Assembly (NCBI GenBank): GCA_007750655.1
Contig: CP036290.1
Location: 3,348,001 to 3,412,000, forward strand
Reading direction: 5' to 3'
DNA: 64,000 nt
From: Rohdeia mirabilis
GTDB taxonomy: Bacteria; Planctomycetota; UBA1135; GCA-002686595
Shown here: positions 15,910 to 24,991 of the stretch, piece after piece
Layout of the letters: every line of letters starts with the position of its first letter
How positions within the stretch are numbered: the first letter of the stretch is position 1
Notes under the pieces: model-generated
The model's input: the letters and a program-made list of their open reading frames with translations, nothing else
Told to the model about the DNA's origin: nothing
The model's database searches: none
Made by a program: the position numbers and the translations under genes

Positions 15910-16752
15910 ATGCTTCTCGTCCCCACCATCGCACTCGGTGCGATCGCTCTCGCGTTGCCCCCGGTTCGCGGAGTCGAGGCTTCGGCGTCGTCCTGTGCGG
16001 CGTCGCCGGCCCCCATCTCCGCTCCTTCGCTCGCGGGCGAGGCACTCGACTCCGAGCCCGTGCGCCTGACCGCGCGCGACGGCCGCAAGCTCGAGGGCAC
16101 CTTCTATCCGGTGCCGAAGGTGAACGACCCGGTCGCCGCCGTGCTGCTCATCCACGACCTCGGCGCCGACCGCGCGCAGCTCGAGCCGCTCGTCGAGCGC
16201 CTGGTGAAGAAGAAGCTCGCGGTGCTGACGTTCGACCTGCGCGGACACGGCGCGAGCGCGGACGAGGAGTGCGACTGGAGCGCGATGGACGAGGCCGCCC
16301 AGTCGCGACTCGTGCCCTTCATGGTCCACGACATCGGAGCCGCGATGGAGTGGCTCTCGGACGACAGTCGCGTGCTGGGCGCCCGTCAGCACGTCATCGG
16401 CCAGGGCTTCGGCGCCCTGCTCGCCGCGCGCGCCGCCGCCGACGAGCGCGTCACCAGCCTGACGCTGATCGAGCCCCAACTCGACGCCCACAACTTCCAA
16501 CTCGCCGGACTGCTCGACGACGCGGCCGGCCTGCCGATGCAGCTCGTCGCTCCGAAGGACGCCTGCGAGCGCTACGAGACGTTCCTGAAGGACGAAGAGC
16601 TCGAGGACGTGATCGAGATCCAAGCGGTCAAGTGCGACGCGGGCGAGTGCGCCGGCGACAAGCGCTTCGGAACCTCCCTCTCGAAGTGGGTCGACGACCG
16701 CCGCGACGGAGCCACCTCCGGCACCAGCGGCGGCAAGCGCAAGCGCGGCTGA
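15910..16752 (+). CDS. Alpha/beta-hydrolase-fold protein lacking the catalytic serine
   Basis: 280 aa with an N-terminal signal peptide (to about residue 25), so exported. The core resembles serine aminopeptidase/esterase folds: VRLTARDGRKLEGTFY, AAVLLIHDLGADR (oxyanion region), LTFDLRGHGAS, and a nucleophile elbow at about residue 160. There the expected GxSxG reads GQGFG, so the serine is replaced by glycine. Later strands (LTLIEPQLDAHN) are weakly conserved and no clear acid/histidine follows. It is probably a non-catalytic binding protein. The Ser/Gly/Lys tail is short and basic. A strong terminator lies 41 bp after the stop. Confidence 0.75.
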   Translation: MLLVPTIALGAIALALPPVRGVEASASSCAASPAPISAPSLAGEALDSEPVRLTARDGRKLEGTFYPVPKVNDPVAAVLLIHDLGADRAQLEPLVERLVKKKLAVLTFDLRGHGASADEECDWSAMDEAAQSRLVPFMVHDIGAAMEWLSDDSRVLGARQHVIGQGFGALLAARAAADERVTSLTLIEPQLDAHNFQLAGLLDDAAGLPMQLVAPKDACERYETFLKDEELEDVIEIQAVKCDAGECAGDKRFGTSLSKWVDDRRDGATSGTSGGKRKRG

Positions 16753-16792
16753 ACGGCCGACCACCGATCGAGCGCTCAGGCGCCCGCGAAGG

Positions 16793-16837
16793 CCCCGCTG
16801 CCCCCCCGAGATCCGGGGAGGCAGCGGGGTCTTCTCG
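16793..16837 (+). terminator. Rho-independent terminator
   Basis: Arms CCCCGCTGCC (16793-16802) and GGCAGCGGGG (16820-16829), with an inner CCCC/GGGG extension, followed by TCTTCTCGTT. It lies 41 bp downstream of the hydrolase-like gene. The remaining sequence to 17076 shows no gene. Confidence 0.8.
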
Positions 16838-17076
16838 TTGGTGCACGGGCGTCCGGGACAGGGAAGCGCGCCGTCGGTGGAGACCTGCCACCCGGGGGCC
16901 GGGGCCCGCTCCTCCGCTCCATGGGTCCTTCTCCGGCGAGCTGACGCCAATGGCGGGCCCTCAAGGTGCGGCATTTCGTCGCAGGGTGTACAAGGAGTCT
17001 CCCCCCATCGAGGCGATCGTCCTGCCCCCCCCTACTCCCTCACCAGGAGCGAGCGGCCCAACCAGCCGTTCGGACG

Positions 17077-18267
17077 ATGTTCGATCCGAAAGTCACCAAA
17101 TGGGCCCGCATCGCGCTGAGCGATCCGGGTTACTTCACCGATGTCATCCGGCGCAAGTCGCGCAAGGCCCTGGCCCTCGATCGGCGCTTCGGCGGCGGCC
17201 GCAGCTTCGGACCCAGCGGCCTCGTCATGACGCTCACCTGGCGCTGCAACCTGCGCTGCCAGATGTGCGACCAGTACGGCGACGACTACAAGCAGCCGCT
17301 GTCGAAGCTGACGCGCGAGGACGAGCTCGAGTTGTCGGAGTGGCAGCGCGTGGTCGACGAGACCTTCAAGTACCGCTGCGAGTACAACCTGTTCGGCGGC
17401 GAGCCGCTCCTGTTCGACGGCGCGGTCGACCTGATCCGCCACATCAAGGCCAAGGGCCGGCGCTGTTCGATCACGACCAACGGCACGCTGCTCGATCGCT
17501 ACGGCGAGGACATCGTCACGTCCGGCCTGGACGCGATGGGCGTTTCGGTCGACGGTCCGCCCGACGTCCACGACGAGATCCGCGGCAGCGACGGCAGCTT
17601 CGAGCGCATCTCCAAGGGCATCCGACAGGTCAAGGCCTGGCGCGAGAAGCACGGGACGCGCACGCCGCGCATCCACATCAACTCGGTCGTGACCCTGTGG
17701 AACCACGACCGGATGCTCGAGATGGTCGAGCTCGCGCGCGAACTGGGAGTGGACGGGCTGACGTTCCAGCACCTCAACTTCCTCGAGCCGCGCACCATGC
17801 ACTCGCACATGGACTACTTCCGCAAGCGGTTCCAGTACGACTGGCCGACGCGCGAGAAGGACCTGGGTTTCCTCGACACGTCGGGCTTCGACGCCGACGT
17901 GATCCACGAGCAGGTCACGAAGATCCGGAAGCTGGAGGGTCTACCGATCTCGTTCCTCCCCGACCTGACGACACGCGAGGAGATCCACGGCTACTACCAC
18001 GACATCGACTTCAAGTTCCAGGAGAGCTCCTGCGTCAACCCCTGGATCCACGTCACGATCAACCCGAAGGGCGTCGTGACACCGTGCATGGAGTATCCGG
18101 TGGGCAACGTGCGCGACGCGGACTTCGCCTCGATCTGGAACGGCGAGGTCTTTCGCTCCTTCCGCTCCGAGCTGAAGCAACAGGGCCTGTTCCCCGGCTA
18201 CTGCCAACGCTGCTGCCATCGCCGGTTCAAGAGCACGAAGGGTGTGATCGCGGCGCGCTACATGTAG
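17077..18267 (+). CDS. Radical SAM/SPASM domain protein
   Basis: 396-aa radical S-adenosylmethionine enzyme. The [4Fe-4S] motif CNLRCQMC is near residue 57, followed by NLFGGEPLLF (the GGEP SAM-binding motif) and SITTNGTLL. A C-terminal SPASM-type region carries auxiliary-cluster cysteines in SSCVNPWIHVTINPKG, VTPCMEYPVGN and GYCQRCCHR. The ATG at 17077 gives the typical length; an in-frame ATG 37 codons upstream would add unrelated Pro/Arg-rich sequence. SPASM enzymes modify peptides or proteins, or act in cofactor routes; no precursor peptide gene is evident next to it, so the substrate is unknown. It may also belong to the group that builds lipids or sugars in the envelope. Confidence 0.9.
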   Translation: MFDPKVTKWARIALSDPGYFTDVIRRKSRKALALDRRFGGGRSFGPSGLVMTLTWRCNLRCQMCDQYGDDYKQPLSKLTREDELELSEWQRVVDETFKYRCEYNLFGGEPLLFDGAVDLIRHIKAKGRRCSITTNGTLLDRYGEDIVTSGLDAMGVSVDGPPDVHDEIRGSDGSFERISKGIRQVKAWREKHGTRTPRIHINSVVTLWNHDRMLEMVELARELGVDGLTFQHLNFLEPRTMHSHMDYFRKRFQYDWPTREKDLGFLDTSGFDADVIHEQVTKIRKLEGLPISFLPDLTTREEIHGYYHDIDFKFQESSCVNPWIHVTINPKGVVTPCMEYPVGNVRDADFASIWNGEVFRSFRSELKQQGLFPGYCQRCCHRRFKSTKGVIAARYM

Positions 18268-18277
18268 AGGGGCGGTA

Positions 18278-18361
18278 GCGGTGGAACCCGGTGCGCCGGG
18301 CTGTCGGGGTGCTCGTCCCCGTGCTCGATGAGGGGCCGCCCCTCGACGCCCGTTCCACCGC
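18278..18361 (+). other. Candidate multi-hairpin RNA structure downstream of the radical SAM gene
   Basis: A perfect 10-bp inverted repeat, GCGGTGGAAC (18278-18287) and GTTCCACCGC (18352-18361), encloses three local hairpins: CCGG/CCGG with loop TGCG (18288-18299), CGGGG/CCCCG with a 7-nt loop (18305-18321) and GAGGGG/CCCCTC with a 3-nt loop (18330-18344). It starts 11 bp after the stop codon. It could be a terminator region or a structured RNA; in sequence this GC-rich such repeats also arise by chance. Confidence 0.3.
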
Positions 18362-18494
18362 GCCACGAGGAGCGAGCCCGTCCGTGGCCCTCTCGGGTGG
18401 TCGCGCGGGGCGGAGCGCCGTGGGCGAAGGACCCGTCGGCCGGGTTCGGGCCTGCTAGGCTGGCCGCCCCGACTCCCGTCCCCCGGAACCCCAC

Positions 18495-19871
18495 ATGCTG
18501 CCCTCCCCCCATTCGGTCCTGACGCGCGGACGCGCGCTGGCCGGCTCCCTCGCCCTGTGCCTCGCCGTCGTGCTCGGCCTGGTCGGCGAAGCCCAACCCA
18601 CCCGTCCCGGCCAGGGCGCGACCGTCTTCGTCGGCGCGCACCTGATCCCGATCTCCTCGGCTCCGATCGAGGACGGCGTCCTGATCGTGCGCGGCGGGAA
18701 GATCGAGGCGATCGGCGAGCGCGGCGCAGTCGCGATCCCCGACGGCGCCACGGTCGTCGACCTCACCGGCCAGGTGCTGATGCCGGGTCTCGTCTGCACG
18801 CACAGCCACGTGGGCGCGCCCTACGCCGCCGACGGGTCGGGACCGCTGCAACCCGAGGTGTCGAGCGTCGACTCGGTCAACGTCCACTCGCCGACGGTGC
18901 ACCGCGCGCGCGCCGGCGGACTGACGACGATCAACGCGATGCCCGGCTCGGGGCATCTGATGGGCGGCCAGACCGCGTACCTCAAGCTGCGCCTCGGCAA
19001 CACGGTCGACGACCTCGTCTACCGCTTCGACGACGGCGCGCCGATGGGCGGCCTCAAGATGGCGAACGGCACGAATCCGCAGCGTTCCTCGCCCTTCCCC
19101 GGAACGCGTGCGAAGTCGGCCGCCCTGGTGCGCGAGAAGTTCCTCGCCGCCCAGAGCTACCTCGCGAAGAAGAACGCCGCCGCCGAGGACGACGAGAAGG
19201 AGGCGCCCGACGTGGATCTGGGGCTGGAGGCCCTGTGCGAGGTGCTCGAGGGCAAGCGCATCGTCCACCACCACACCCACCGTCACGACGACATCATGAC
19301 GGTCGTCCGCCTCTCCCAGGAGTTCGGCTTCCGCGTGGTCCTGCACCACGTGTCGGAGGGTTGGAAGGTGGCCGACGAGATCGCCGCCGCCGGCATCCCG
19401 TCGTCCGTGATCCTCGTCGACTCGCCGGGCGGCAAGCTCGAAGCGCGCGACCTGTCGTTCGACACCTGCCGCATGCTGTACGAAGCCGGCGCGCCGATCG
19501 CGATCCACACCGACGACTACATCACCGACAGTCGCCTCTTCCTGCGCTCGGCCGCGTTGGCCGTGCGCGCCGGACTGCCGCGCGAAGCCGCGCTGGCCGC
19601 CGTGACGCTCGAGGGCGCGAAGATGCTCGATCTCGGCGATCGCATCGGCAGCCTCGAAGTGGGCAAGGACGCCGACCTGTGCGTGCTCGACGGCGATCCC
19701 TTGTCGGTCTACTCGCTGGTGACGCGCACCTACGTCGAGGGCGAGCTCGTCTTCGACCTCTCGAACCCCGACGATCGCATCTACGCGGTCGGTGGGCCCG
19801 GAGCCGGCGAGGAGCGCGTCTTCAGCGCCTGTTGCGCCGTCATGGACGGCTTCGGTGGAGGTGACCAATGA
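18495..19871 (+). CDS. Secreted amidohydrolase family protein (imidazolonepropionase-like), paralog 1
   Basis: 458-aa metal-dependent amidohydrolase superfamily protein with an N-terminal signal peptide (hydrophobic stretch to about residue 32). It has the composite beta-sandwich start (IEDGVLIVRGGKIEAIG), VLMPGLVCTHSHVG with an intact HxH metal motif, IVHHHTHRHDDI and VVLHHVSEGW histidine-containing strands, IHTDDYITDSR carrying the C-terminal metal aspartate, and the family ending RIGSLEVGKDADLCVLDGDP. Export of such proteins is common in Planctomycetota and Myxococcota; substrates are mostly unknown. The next gene is a paralog that overlaps the stop by 4 bp, so the two are translationally coupled and may form a heteromer. 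Confidence 0.88.
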   Translation: MLPSPHSVLTRGRALAGSLALCLAVVLGLVGEAQPTRPGQGATVFVGAHLIPISSAPIEDGVLIVRGGKIEAIGERGAVAIPDGATVVDLTGQVLMPGLVCTHSHVGAPYAADGSGPLQPEVSSVDSVNVHSPTVHRARAGGLTTINAMPGSGHLMGGQTAYLKLRLGNTVDDLVYRFDDGAPMGGLKMANGTNPQRSSPFPGTRAKSAALVREKFLAAQSYLAKKNAAAEDDEKEAPDVDLGLEALCEVLEGKRIVHHHTHRHDDIMTVVRLSQEFGFRVVLHHVSEGWKVADEIAAAGIPSSVILVDSPGGKLEARDLSFDTCRMLYEAGAPIAIHTDDYITDSRLFLRSAALAVRAGLPREAALAAVTLEGAKMLDLGDRIGSLEVGKDADLCVLDGDPLSVYSLVTRTYVEGELVFDLSNPDDRIYAVGGPGAGEERVFSACCAVMDGFGGGDQ

Positions 19872-21148
19872 TGCGCGCCATGTACTCCCCTCTCGCACTC
19901 GGACTCGCGGCCCTCGCCCTCGCGACGGCCCCCTTCGTCCTCGAAGCCGACACGCCCGCGCCGGCCCAGGAGGCGAGCGCGACTCGCCTCGCCATCCGCG
20001 CCGGCACCGTCCACACCATGGCCGGCGATCCGATCACGAACGGCGTGATCCTGATCGAGAACGGTCTGGTCACGGCGGTCGGTCCGGCCGCCTCGGTGCC
20101 GATCCCCGCGGGCGTGCGCGTGCTCGAGGCGCGCGTCGCCGTGCCCGGTCTGATCGACGCGCACTCGTGCGTCGGCCTCGCGGGCTGGTTGAACATCGAG
20201 CACGACAAGGACGAGGTGGATCGCAGCGGCTCGGCCCAGCCCGAACTGCGCGCGATCGACGCCTACAACACGCGCGAGCCGCTCGTGAAGTGGCTGCGCG
20301 GTTTCGGCGTCACCACGGTGCACACGGGGCACGGGCCGCTGGCCCTGATCTCGGGTCAGACGATGATCACGAAGACCTTCGGCGACACGATCGAGGACGC
20401 CGTCCTCGTGCCGGAAGCCATGGTCGCAGCCTGCATGACCTCGGCCGCGCGCGGCGACGGCGGACCGGGCACGCGCGCCAAGGTCATGGCGGAGCTGCGC
20501 CAGCACCTGATGACGGGTGCCAAGCACGCGTCCGCCATGGCGAAGGCCGAGGCCGACGACGAGGTCGACGCTCCGGATCGCGACCTGCGCAAGGAAGCCC
20601 TCGCCCGCGTCGCGAACGGCACGACGCCGTTGATGGTCACGGCCCACGAAGCCGCCGACCTGATCAACGTGCTGCGTCTGCACGCGGAGTTCCCGGACGT
20701 GCGCTTCGTGATCGACGGGGCCGCCGAGGCGCCGCTCGTGCTCGACGAACTGGTCGAAGCGGGCCTGCCGATCATCCTCCACCCGACGATGTACCGCGCG
20801 GGCGGCGACACGAAGGACCTGTCGATGGAGACGGCGAAAGTGCTGATCGAAGCCGGTCTCACGGTCGCGATGCAGTCCGGCTACGAGGGCTACGTGCCGC
20901 GCACGCGCGTGGTCCTGTTCGAAGCCGCCATCGCCGCGCGCTACGGCGTCCCGTTCGAGCGCGCCCTGGGGATGATCACGATCGACGCCGCGCGACTGCT
21001 CGGCGTGGACGACCGCATCGGAAGCCTCGAAGTGGGCAAGCACGGCGACGTGGCGCTCTTCGACGGCGATCCGTTCGAGTACACCTCGCACTGCGTGGGC
21101 ACGGTGATCGAGGGCGAGATCGTCGCGACCGGCGAACGCGAACTCTGA
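19868..21148 (+). CDS. Secreted amidohydrolase family protein, paralog 2, altered metal motif
   Basis: 426 aa, overlapping paralog 1 by 4 bp (ATGA). A signal peptide covers about residues 1-36. The same fold runs throughout: GVILIENGLVTAVG, VAVPGLIDAHSCVGL, PLMVTAHEAADLI, LPIILHPTMYRAGG, and RIGSLEVGKHGDVALFDGDP. The first metal motif reads HSC instead of HxH, and the late Asp region (VAMQSGYEGYVPRTR) lacks the HTDD of paralog 1, so metal binding is probably weakened or lost. This pattern, one active-looking and one degenerate copy side by side, suggests a catalytic subunit with a non-catalytic partner. Function unknown. Confidence 0.85.
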   Translation: MMRAMYSPLALGLAALALATAPFVLEADTPAPAQEASATRLAIRAGTVHTMAGDPITNGVILIENGLVTAVGPAASVPIPAGVRVLEARVAVPGLIDAHSCVGLAGWLNIEHDKDEVDRSGSAQPELRAIDAYNTREPLVKWLRGFGVTTVHTGHGPLALISGQTMITKTFGDTIEDAVLVPEAMVAACMTSAARGDGGPGTRAKVMAELRQHLMTGAKHASAMAKAEADDEVDAPDRDLRKEALARVANGTTPLMVTAHEAADLINVLRLHAEFPDVRFVIDGAAEAPLVLDELVEAGLPIILHPTMYRAGGDTKDLSMETAKVLIEAGLTVAMQSGYEGYVPRTRVVLFEAAIAARYGVPFERALGMITIDAARLLGVDDRIGSLEVGKHGDVALFDGDPFEYTSHCVGTVIEGEIVATGEREL

Positions 21149-21170
21149 GCCGCACGGCGCGCCGGACCCC

Positions 21171-22682
21171 TTGCAGACCGCCGAGCGCGACCCGGCCGCC
21201 ACGTTGGCGGCCCGCGACGCCGCCGTCGCCCTGATCCTGGGCGCGGCGGCGTTCGCGCTGTACGCGGCCACACGTCAGTGGCGCATCTACGGCGACGGTC
21301 CGGCCCTTCTGTCGTCGCTCACCCACGACCCACACGGGAACTGGGGTTGGATCCACGTGGCCTTCATGCCCGTGGCGCGCTTCTGGAACGGAGCGTTCGA
21401 CTGGAGCACGCCCGCCGAGGCACTGCGCTTCCTCGCGGCCACCGGCGGAGCGGTGACCGTCGCGACCACGTACCTGATCGCGCGCTGCTTCGGCGCGCGC
21501 ACCACGAGCGCTGCACTCGTCGCCGCGCTCCTCGCCGTCACGCCCGCGCTGTGGTTCTACTCGACGACGATCGAGGTCCACAGCGTGCACGCGGCGACGA
21601 TCGGACTCCTGGCCGTGGCGACGTTCCTCGCGCCCTGGCACAGGCCGGCCCTGGCGCTCGCCCTCGTCGCCGTGCTGCTTCCGCTGCTCCACCTCACCCA
21701 CCAGTCGGGTGCGACGTTGCACCTCGTGTGGATCCTGCTCGTCCGCGCGGCGTGGTCCAGGCGAACCGGCCGCGTCGTCACCTGGCGCACGACCGCGCTC
21801 GTCGTCGCGCCGGTCATGACGGTCTCGCTGGTCGCAGCACTTCTCCTGTCCGAGCACCTGCGCGCCGAACCCGACTTCGTCGGAGCGAGCGACGTCGGCG
21901 CTTTCATCACGCAGAGCCGCGTCGAACTCACCGGTTGGCGCCTCGCGGGCCTGTGGGGCTGGCCGATCGGTTGGCTGTGGCTGGCGCTCGTCCCGGCCCT
22001 TCTCGCACCGCGCGCCCGGCGTTCGTCCGGACTCGTCGCACTCGTCGCCGCGGCCCCGCTCGTGGCCTTCTTCACCTGGCTCGGCGTGCCGGAGCGCGGC
22101 GCCTATTCGCTCGGGTTCCTGCCCTTCGTCGCAGCGTTCGTCGCCAGCGGAGCGGACGAGTTCGTCGAGCGCTTCGGCGCGAATCGCCCCGCGCTGGGCC
22201 GGGTCGCGACGGTCGCGGGTGTCCTTCTCGTCGCGCTCCAGGCATGGCACGGAGTGGCGAGCAACGCACAGGTGGACGACGGCAGCTGGCGCGCGCGATC
22301 GGACGCACGGGGTGCCTTCGTGCGCGCGCTCGCGGATGGTCCGATCAGCCTCGTCTCCATCAACCGCGCCGGGCAGTTGGTCGAGACCTCGGAGCCGACC
22401 ATCCGCGAGGTCGACCTCCTCGCGCGCTTGACGGGAGCCCAGCGCGCGGGCGTGCCGATCGCCGTCCTCGAAGAGCAGATCGTGCTCGTGCTCGAGAGCC
22501 TGCGCACCGCTCTGGACAGCACGGTGGTCGTCGACCTCGGCCATCGCGCCCACCTCGACGACGCCCCCGAGCTGGCGGAGATCCTCCCCGCGCTCGAGGA
22601 GCGGATCGAGGCGACCTACACCGTGACCGAGCACGATCACGACGGGCGCCTGTACTGGGTGCTCGAAGGTCGCCGCCCCTGA
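21171..22682 (+). CDS. Polytopic membrane protein, possible GT-C type glycosyltransferase
   Basis: 503 aa from the TTG at 21171, 22 bp after the amidohydrolase pair. About eight to ten hydrophobic segments occupy residues 15-390 (for example AVALILGAAAFALYAA, ALVAALLAVTPALWFYS, ALALALVAVLLPLLHL, LVVAPVMTVSLVAALLL). The first periplasmic loop has IYGDGPALLSSLTHDP and the second IEVHSVHAA, a pattern reminiscent of DUF2723/PMT-like lipid-linked sugar transferases with loop acidic residues and histidines. The C-terminal 110 residues are soluble. The family call is tentative; a generic membrane protein is the safe reading. Confidence 0.65.
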   Translation: MQTAERDPAATLAARDAAVALILGAAAFALYAATRQWRIYGDGPALLSSLTHDPHGNWGWIHVAFMPVARFWNGAFDWSTPAEALRFLAATGGAVTVATTYLIARCFGARTTSAALVAALLAVTPALWFYSTTIEVHSVHAATIGLLAVATFLAPWHRPALALALVAVLLPLLHLTHQSGATLHLVWILLVRAAWSRRTGRVVTWRTTALVVAPVMTVSLVAALLLSEHLRAEPDFVGASDVGAFITQSRVELTGWRLAGLWGWPIGWLWLALVPALLAPRARRSSGLVALVAAAPLVAFFTWLGVPERGAYSLGFLPFVAAFVASGADEFVERFGANRPALGRVATVAGVLLVALQAWHGVASNAQVDDGSWRARSDARGAFVRALADGPISLVSINRAGQLVETSEPTIREVDLLARLTGAQRAGVPIAVLEEQIVLVLESLRTALDSTVVVDLGHRAHLDDAPELAEILPALEERIEATYTVTEHDHDGRLYWVLEGRRP

Positions 22683-22913
22683 ACGGTCGAGGGCTCGGGT
22701 CGATTTCCCTCGAAGTGCGCTCGAGGTTCGCTGCGCGCGGGGACGAAGTACCCCCCACGCGGCCCGGGGAAGGGATGCGATACAGCGAGTCCCACCAGCG
22801 ATGGTGGACGTTCCGGCGCGCGGCACAAGGGGTGTCGCGGGGCGTTGTTTCGTAGATCGCCGCCCCGCCCGTGTGCAGCAGCCCCACGTGGACCGAGGTC
22901 CCGTGCGCACACC

Positions 22914-24047
22914 ATGCGGAAGTCTCTCACTCGCCCTCTCGGACTCGCCCTGACCGCGTCCCTCGTCCTCGCGTCGCCGGCCATCGCCCAGGACGAGTGC
23001 ACGTCGACGAACGACTCGAACCCGAGCAACGAGGAGCGCACGAGCTCGATCGAGCTGCGCAGCTACCTCGGGCACGCCTTCGAACGCGCGCTCGATCGCA
23101 CCGCGGTCGAAGCCCTCGAGACCTGGGGCCCGTGGGCCTCCGCACGCGGCTACACCGGTTATCTGAGCCCCGATCAGACGATCCTGTTCTTCGCGCTCGA
23201 CCGCCGCTCCGGGGCCGAGGAGATGGCGACGATCGAGCGCGTCGAACGCTCGCTGGCCGAGATCCTGCCGACGCCGCGCACCCGCAACCGCGGACCGATC
23301 ACCGGCACCGGCGGCCCGACGACGAAGGTCTACCCGCTCGGTGGCGACGTGCCGCTGTGGAAGCACGACCTCGATCCGATCGACGAGCACACGGGCGTTC
23401 TGTTCGAGCTCGACAGCGACGAGCACCTCTCGGAACTGATCGAGAGCGCCAACGACGTCCTGCCCAGTCACACGCAGGTCCGTCACCTCGGCGAGCGCAA
23501 CCGATCGCTCCTGACCGAGGAACTCGCGGCCTACGTCTGGCGCGTGGGCTCCTGCCCCGACGACAACCAGGTCGCGCACGCCGCGGCGCAGTTCACCCTC
23601 GCACGGCGCTTCCGCTTCCTGCCCGCCTGGCTGCGCGACGGCCTGGCCTGGCACGCGGAGTTCGCGGCCACGGGCTCGGTGCGCTGCCTCCCGGACAGCC
23701 GCGGCGAGAGCAGCCGCGACTTCGTCGAGGACTGGCGCGTGGACGAACGCGTGCGACCGTTCGAGGGCACCTGGGCCGAGCGACTCGAACGCCTGCACGA
23801 CTTCGGCAGCAGCGAGCGCTACGTGCTCGACGCGGGCCTCGCGTTCCTGCTGGTCGAGGACCTGCGCGAGCGCGACGCGCAGACCTTCGCGAACGCCGCC
23901 GAGGAACTGCGCCTGTACTGGGAGGACCACTCCGTCCGCCACCACCCGACGCACGGCTTCCAGCGCCGCTACGACTACCGCACGCCGACGCACGTGCAGG
24001 GTCGCATCCTGAGCCCGCTGCTCGGCGCCCCGGTGCGCGTCGACTGA
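22914..24047 (+). CDS. Secreted protein with degenerate zincin (peptidase-MA-like) domain
   Basis: 377 aa from ATG 22914, with a good signal peptide cleaved after SPAIA (about residue 23). The middle has QVAHAAAQFTLARRF followed 16 residues later by LPAWLRDGLAWHAEF. This spacing and the second segment match gluzincin-type peptidase-MA/DUF1570 proteins, in which a HExxH helix is followed by 'lP.WlreGlA.y.e'. Here the glutamate and second histidine are missing (HAAAQ), so proteolysis is unlikely. Cysteines at QDEC, GSCPDD and VRCLPD may form disulfides. The gene is single and converges with DUF1294. Confidence 0.65.
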   Translation: MRKSLTRPLGLALTASLVLASPAIAQDECTSTNDSNPSNEERTSSIELRSYLGHAFERALDRTAVEALETWGPWASARGYTGYLSPDQTILFFALDRRSGAEEMATIERVERSLAEILPTPRTRNRGPITGTGGPTTKVYPLGGDVPLWKHDLDPIDEHTGVLFELDSDEHLSELIESANDVLPSHTQVRHLGERNRSLLTEELAAYVWRVGSCPDDNQVAHAAAQFTLARRFRFLPAWLRDGLAWHAEFAATGSVRCLPDSRGESSRDFVEDWRVDERVRPFEGTWAERLERLHDFGSSERYVLDAGLAFLLVEDLRERDAQTFANAAEELRLYWEDHSVRHHPTHGFQRRYDYRTPTHVQGRILSPLLGAPVRVD

Positions 24048-24078
24048 TCGCGAACCAGCGGTCGCGGCCGATGGGCGC

Positions 24079-24384
24079 TCAGGCGGCGCCCTCTCGGAGC
24101 AGCATCCAGCACAGCCCCGCGACCCAGGCCACCCACAGCACGGTCGCGACGGCGACCTGGGCCTGGAAGCTGCGCTTGACCGTCTTGTGGCGGAACCGGC
24201 GCATCCCCAGCAGGAGCCCGAACGGGCCGGCCACGAGGACCGGCGCGATCAGGCGCTTCTCCGGGATGCGGCGCTGCTGGAGCCGCGCCGCCCGCTTGTC
24301 CCACCAGACCTGGGCGAAGGCCCACAGGTTGACGGCGCAGAATCCGCCGACGACGGCGAGGGGTGTCCAGGAGGGCCAGTTCAT
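24079..24384 (-). CDS. DUF1294 membrane protein
   Basis: 101 aa from the ATG at 24384. DUF1294 hallmarks are present: a first helix (LAVVGGFCAVNLWAFAQVW), then WDKRAARLQQRRIPEKRL, a second helix with GPFGLLLGM, the basic motif RRFRHKTVKRSF, and a final helix. The family occurs as small membrane proteins or fused to cold-shock domains; its role is unknown. It converges with the upstream zincin-like gene and is divergent from the molybdoenzyme operon. Confidence 0.85.
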   Translation of the reverse strand: MNWPSWTPLAVVGGFCAVNLWAFAQVWWDKRAARLQQRRIPEKRLIAPVLVAGPFGLLLGMRRFRHKTVKRSFQAQVAVATVLWVAWVAGLCWMLLREGAA

Positions 24385-24475
24385 GCGCGGAGTGTGACCA
24401 GGCGCAGGCCCGCGCTCCAGCCCCCTCCCGACCGCACTTGTCGCTGGGCCGTCGCGCGTGCGAACATGGCCCGCC

Positions 24476-24990
<515 letters not shown>

Positions 24991-24991
<1 letters not shown>

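Noticed and set aside
22789-22812. CCACCA/TGGTGG hairpin with GCGA loop upstream of the zincin-like gene
   Set aside because: Resembles the transposase repeat stem only superficially; surrounding bases do not match the 55-bp repeats, and a 6-bp stem is expected by chance.
20976-23993. Very long minus-strand frame of about 1,000 codons
   Set aside because: Lies antisense to several well-supported genes and consists of Arg/Gly/Ala-rich sequence without domains.
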